Source: Bacteroidota bacterium
GTDB taxonomy: Bacteria > Bacteroidota > Bacteroidia > Flavobacteriales > Flavobacteriaceae
DNA: 9,518 nucleotides
Reading direction: 5' to 3'
NCBI GenBank assembly: GCA_024278565.1
Contig: JAJRSY010000077.1
Coordinates: 1 to 9,518, forward strand
Part shown: positions 7,673 to 9,518 of the stretch, in pieces
Layout: each line of letters begins with the position of its first letter
Position numbering within the stretch: position 1 is the stretch's first letter
Made by a program: the position numbers and the translations under genes
Notes under the pieces: model-generated
Told to the model about the DNA's origin: nothing
Database searches by the model: none
What the model saw: the letters and a program-made list of their open reading frames with translations, nothing else

Positions 7673-7877
7673 ATGAATAAAAAAATGCTACATATCATCT
7701 TATTCTTATGGTGCACTTCGGCCCTGTCTGCCGAATGGCATGGTACGCTCACTTCGGCTACGCGCAGTGACCGGGCTACTTTAGACACATCCATTTCCTT
7801 ACTTAAAAGAGTAGAAAATGAAAAGGCAATAACCGCTACAGATTCCATACCTGTTTCTAAAAAAGACACCACTAAAA
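7673..7877 (+). repeat. Direct repeat copy 1 (5' part of small exported ORF)
   Basis: It aligns without gaps to 9314-9518 (offset 1641). By eye there are about 11 mismatches in 205 bases, eight of them in the first 39 bases. Sequence upstream of the two ATG codons is unrelated. Confidence 0.88.
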
Positions 7878-7996
7878 TCAAAAAAGCAAATAAAAAACAT
7901 TTAACCCATTTGCAACAAATGGCCAAGTTTAGAACTAATAAAAAGAATTATTCTCCCCCTGAGGGGGAGCTAGAGGGGGCTTGGGGGGAAGATTGA
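7673..7996 (+). CDS. Small exported protein, first duplicate copy
   Basis: A protein of 107 residues, family unrecognised. Residues 1-20 form a signal peptide (NKK, hydrophobic LHIILFLW, then CTSALSA with likely cleavage before E21). Residues 22-36 (WHGTLTSATRSDRAT) cover a palindromic repeat motif. Residues 37-91 are polar and Lys-rich (VSKKDTTKIKKANKKH, LQQMAKFRTNKK). The last 14 residues (SPPEGELEGAWGED) are encoded by a palindromic element that supplies the stop region, so the native C-terminus may have been lost. The first 205 bases recur almost unchanged at 9314. It may be an intact small secreted protein, or the truncated head of a longer gene whose other copy lies beyond the window. 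Confidence 0.55.
   Translation: MNKKMLHIILFLWCTSALSAEWHGTLTSATRSDRATLDTSISLLKRVENEKAITATDSIPVSKKDTTKIKKANKKHLTHLQQMAKFRTNKKNYSPPEGELEGAWGED
7750..7769. repeat. CACT...AGTG palindromic motif in the small ORF
   Basis: The sequence CACTTCGGCTACGC followed by GCAGTG has terminal arms CACT and AGTG. It shares ACTTCGGCT(A/G)CGC with 4104-4115 in the toxin gene and is read in the same frame (TSAT against TSAA). The copy in the second duplicate is at 9391-9410. Confidence 0.5.
7953..7987. repeat. Palindromic element at the 3' end of the small ORF
   Basis: Perfect arms CTCCCCC (7953-7959) and GGGGGAG (7963-7969) surround TGA, followed by CTAGAGGGGGC and a further G-run. It has the same layout and reading phase as 5204-5232 and gives SPPEGELEGA. 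Confidence 0.68.
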
Positions 7997-8046
7997 AAAA
8001 GAAAAAAGTATAAAGAAATAGTAATATATAATTTTTGTATTGAATC

Positions 8047-8099
8047 AATTAATGTAAAATACAGTATTTAATTAAAGTAATTAATGTAAATTGCTGTAT
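8047..8099 (+). promoter_or_regulatory. Imperfect direct repeat upstream of the ATPase gene
   Basis: Two 21-base copies (8047-8067 and 8079-8099) share AATTAATGTAAA exactly and match at 18 of 21 positions, offset by 32 bases (about three helical turns). The region is very AT-rich and ends 17 bases before the ATG at 8117. This could be an operator or an activator site; no regulator is identified. Confidence 0.42.
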
Positions 8100-8116
8100 A
8101 TGAAATTTAAAAAATA

Positions 8117-9262
8117 ATGCAAAACTTTATACCAAGGGCGATTTTAAAAGAGCTCGAACACTATGTAAGACCACAAAAGGTGCTGATTTTGTTGGGGGCT
8201 AGAAGGGTGGGGAAAACAGAGTTGATCAAAAAATATCTTGAAAAATATGACAAAAACGATTATATAATGTTTAACGGTGAGGATCAAAGAACGTTAGATG
8301 CTTTTGCCGAAAGAACCGTTACCAATTATAAAAGAATCATAGGTAGGCAAAAATTGGTCGTAATAGATGAAGCCCAAAAAATACCTGAAATAGGTTTAAA
8401 ATTAAAATTAATGGTCGATGAGATCGAAGACATACGCATTATAGCAACAGGATCATCAATGTTCGACCTGAGAAACAAGCTGGGAGAACCTTTGGTTGGA
8501 AGAGAGCACACCTTACAACTGTACCCTCTTGCGCAATTGGAACTTTCGTCAGAAGAAAATTATTTGGACACTAAGGGAAAGTTGGAAGAGCGATTGATCT
8601 TTGGATCATACCCCGAATTGGAGATGTACGGTACGTGGAACGAAAAGGCAGATTATTTAGAAAGCATGGTGAACGCTTACCTATTGCGTGACATTTTAGA
8701 GTTTGAAGGCATTAAAAAGGCCGATAAAATCATGGATTTATTGCGTTTGCTCGCATTTCAGGTAGGTAAAGAGGTAAATATAGAGGAGTTGGCAAACAGT
8801 CTAAAGGGCATATCAAGAAATACGGTAGAGAACTATATGGATCTTTTGTCAAAGGTTTTTATCATCTATAAGGTACGGGGTTTTAGCAGAAACCTGCGCA
8901 AAGAAATATCAAAAACAAGCCGTTGGTACTTTTATGATAATGGCATCCGTAATGCAATTATCAAAAATTTCAATGTGCTGGACCATAGGATGGACAAAGG
9001 GGAGCTGTTCGAGAACTATTTGATGTCAGAACGAATTAAATACAACGCCTATACCAACAGGCGCATAAATTATTATTTCTGGAGAACGTACGATCAACAA
9101 GAGCTGGATCTAGTAGAAGAAGAGGCGGGACAATTACGTGGCTACGAATTTAAGTGGAATCCCAAGAAAAAAGCCAAGAGTCCTGGAGCTTGGAAAAGAG
9201 CGTATCCCCAGGCCGAATTCAATGTTGTCAATACAGACAACTATCTTGATTTTATAACATAA
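8117..9262 (+). CDS. AAA_14/DUF4143-type ATPase
   Basis: A protein of 381 residues, the usual length for this family of P-loop ATPases with a DUF4143 C-terminal part. The Walker A is GARRVGKT (27-34), the Walker B LVVIDEAQ (80-87), and a sensor-like IIATGSS lies at 108-114. The family-typical AYLLRDILEF is at 187-196, followed by a winged-helix-like part (NIEELANSLKGISRNTVENYMDLL, in pieces from 221 to 244). Near the C-terminus, D331 in QELDLVE and E344/K346 in YEFKW fit a PD-(D/E)XK-like D...ExK pattern. The cell role of this family is poorly defined; many copies occur per genome in Bacteroidota. The ATG at 8117 is the best start: an upstream ATG at 8100 stops after five codons. The gene stands between two copies of the small exported ORF, so it travels with a duplicated unit. 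It is not obviously part of the toxin system. Confidence 0.88.
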   Translation: MQNFIPRAILKELEHYVRPQKVLILLGARRVGKTELIKKYLEKYDKNDYIMFNGEDQRTLDAFAERTVTNYKRIIGRQKLVVIDEAQKIPEIGLKLKLMVDEIEDIRIIATGSSMFDLRNKLGEPLVGREHTLQLYPLAQLELSSEENYLDTKGKLEERLIFGSYPELEMYGTWNEKADYLESMVNAYLLRDILEFEGIKKADKIMDLLRLLAFQVGKEVNIEELANSLKGISRNTVENYMDLLSKVFIIYKVRGFSRNLRKEISKTSRWYFYDNGIRNAIIKNFNVLDHRMDKGELFENYLMSERIKYNAYTNRRINYYFWRTYDQQELDLVEEEAGQLRGYEFKWNPKKKAKSPGAWKRAYPQAEFNVVNTDNYLDFIT

Positions 9263-9313
9263 AAAAGGATGGTGGCAAAAAACGGAACATACAAAAACAA
9301 CAATCAAGTAGTT

Positions 9314-9518
9314 ATGAAAAAAAACTACCTACATATCATCCTATTACTATGGTGCACTTCGGCCCTGTCTGCCGAATGGCATGGTACGCTCACTTCGGCT
9401 ACGCTCAGTGACCGGGCTACTTTAGACACATCTATTTCCTTACTTAAAAGAGTAGAAAATGAAAAGGCAATAACCGCTACAGATTCCATACCTGTTTCTA
9501 AAAAAGACACCACCAAAA
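9314..9518 (+). CDS. Small exported protein, second copy, cut by window end
   Basis: The start is ATG 9314 and 68 codons are visible. The signal peptide is MKKNYLHIILLLWCTSALSA, nearly as in the copy at 7673. From residue 14 on, the two proteins differ only at residue 31 (R in copy 1, L here). The upstream 51-base gap after the ATPase stop is A-rich. Whether this copy carries the longer native C-terminus cannot be seen. Confidence 0.6.
   Translation, partial: MKKNYLHIILLLWCTSALSAEWHGTLTSATLSDRATLDTSISLLKRVENEKAITATDSIPVSKKDTTK
9314..9518 (+). repeat. Direct repeat copy 2
   Basis: Partner of 7673-7877. It may extend beyond the window. Confidence 0.88.

Noticed and set aside
8029..8037. TAATTTTTG as a -7 promoter box for the ATPase gene
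   Set aside because: It has one base too many for TAnnTTTG, and no TTG lies at the usual distance upstream.

Overview
The window looks like chromosomal DNA from a member of the Flavobacteriaceae (Bacteroidota), probably marine. The reasons are an outer-membrane protein and an exported FN3-type protein with flavobacterial family character, a possible -33 TTG / -7 TAnnTTTG promoter, weak Shine-Dalgarno signals, and scattered short GC-rich palindromes of the kind common in that family. The species call is inference; no rRNA or housekeeping marker is present.

Left part (126-1285, minus strand): a two-gene unit encoding a small outer-membrane beta-barrel protein (712-1285) followed after 3 bases by a lipoprotein (126-708). 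Each is broken once by a one-base excess in a homopolymer (C7 at 1112-1118, A9 at 537-545, plus-strand bases). Bases 1-125 hold nothing I can name. The 188-base gap 1286-1473 separates the minus-strand unit from the plus-strand block and contains a candidate minus-strand promoter and a perfect 9-bp inverted repeat.

Centre (1474-7567, plus strand): an approximately 821-residue outer-membrane protein split by a one-base deletion near 2661, then a 1078-residue exported multidomain protein (conserved beta N-terminal module, FN3 domain, helical region, pre-toxin segment, C-terminal toxin-like domain of about 110 residues), then an overlapping 112-residue gene in the position of a cognate immunity gene. 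Together these read as a polymorphic toxin/immunity locus. The upstream outer-membrane protein may be its display or export partner (inference). GC content drops clearly from the shared N-terminal region to the toxin tip and immunity gene, as expected when toxin tips are exchanged.

Right part (7568-9518): a small exported ORF (7673-7996), an AAA_14/DUF4143-type ATPase (8117-9262), then a second, nearly identical copy of the start of the small ORF (9314-9518) that runs off the window. The approximately 1.64-kb spacing between the copies marks a duplication.

The most unusual theme is that GC-rich palindromic elements sit inside the coding sequences, not only between genes. Two copies of one element, in two different genes, are read in the same frame and give the same peptide pattern (PPxGExEGA). 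A second element type is also shared in frame between genes. The toxin gene's N-terminus seems to be largely built from such elements, which leaves its true start uncertain.
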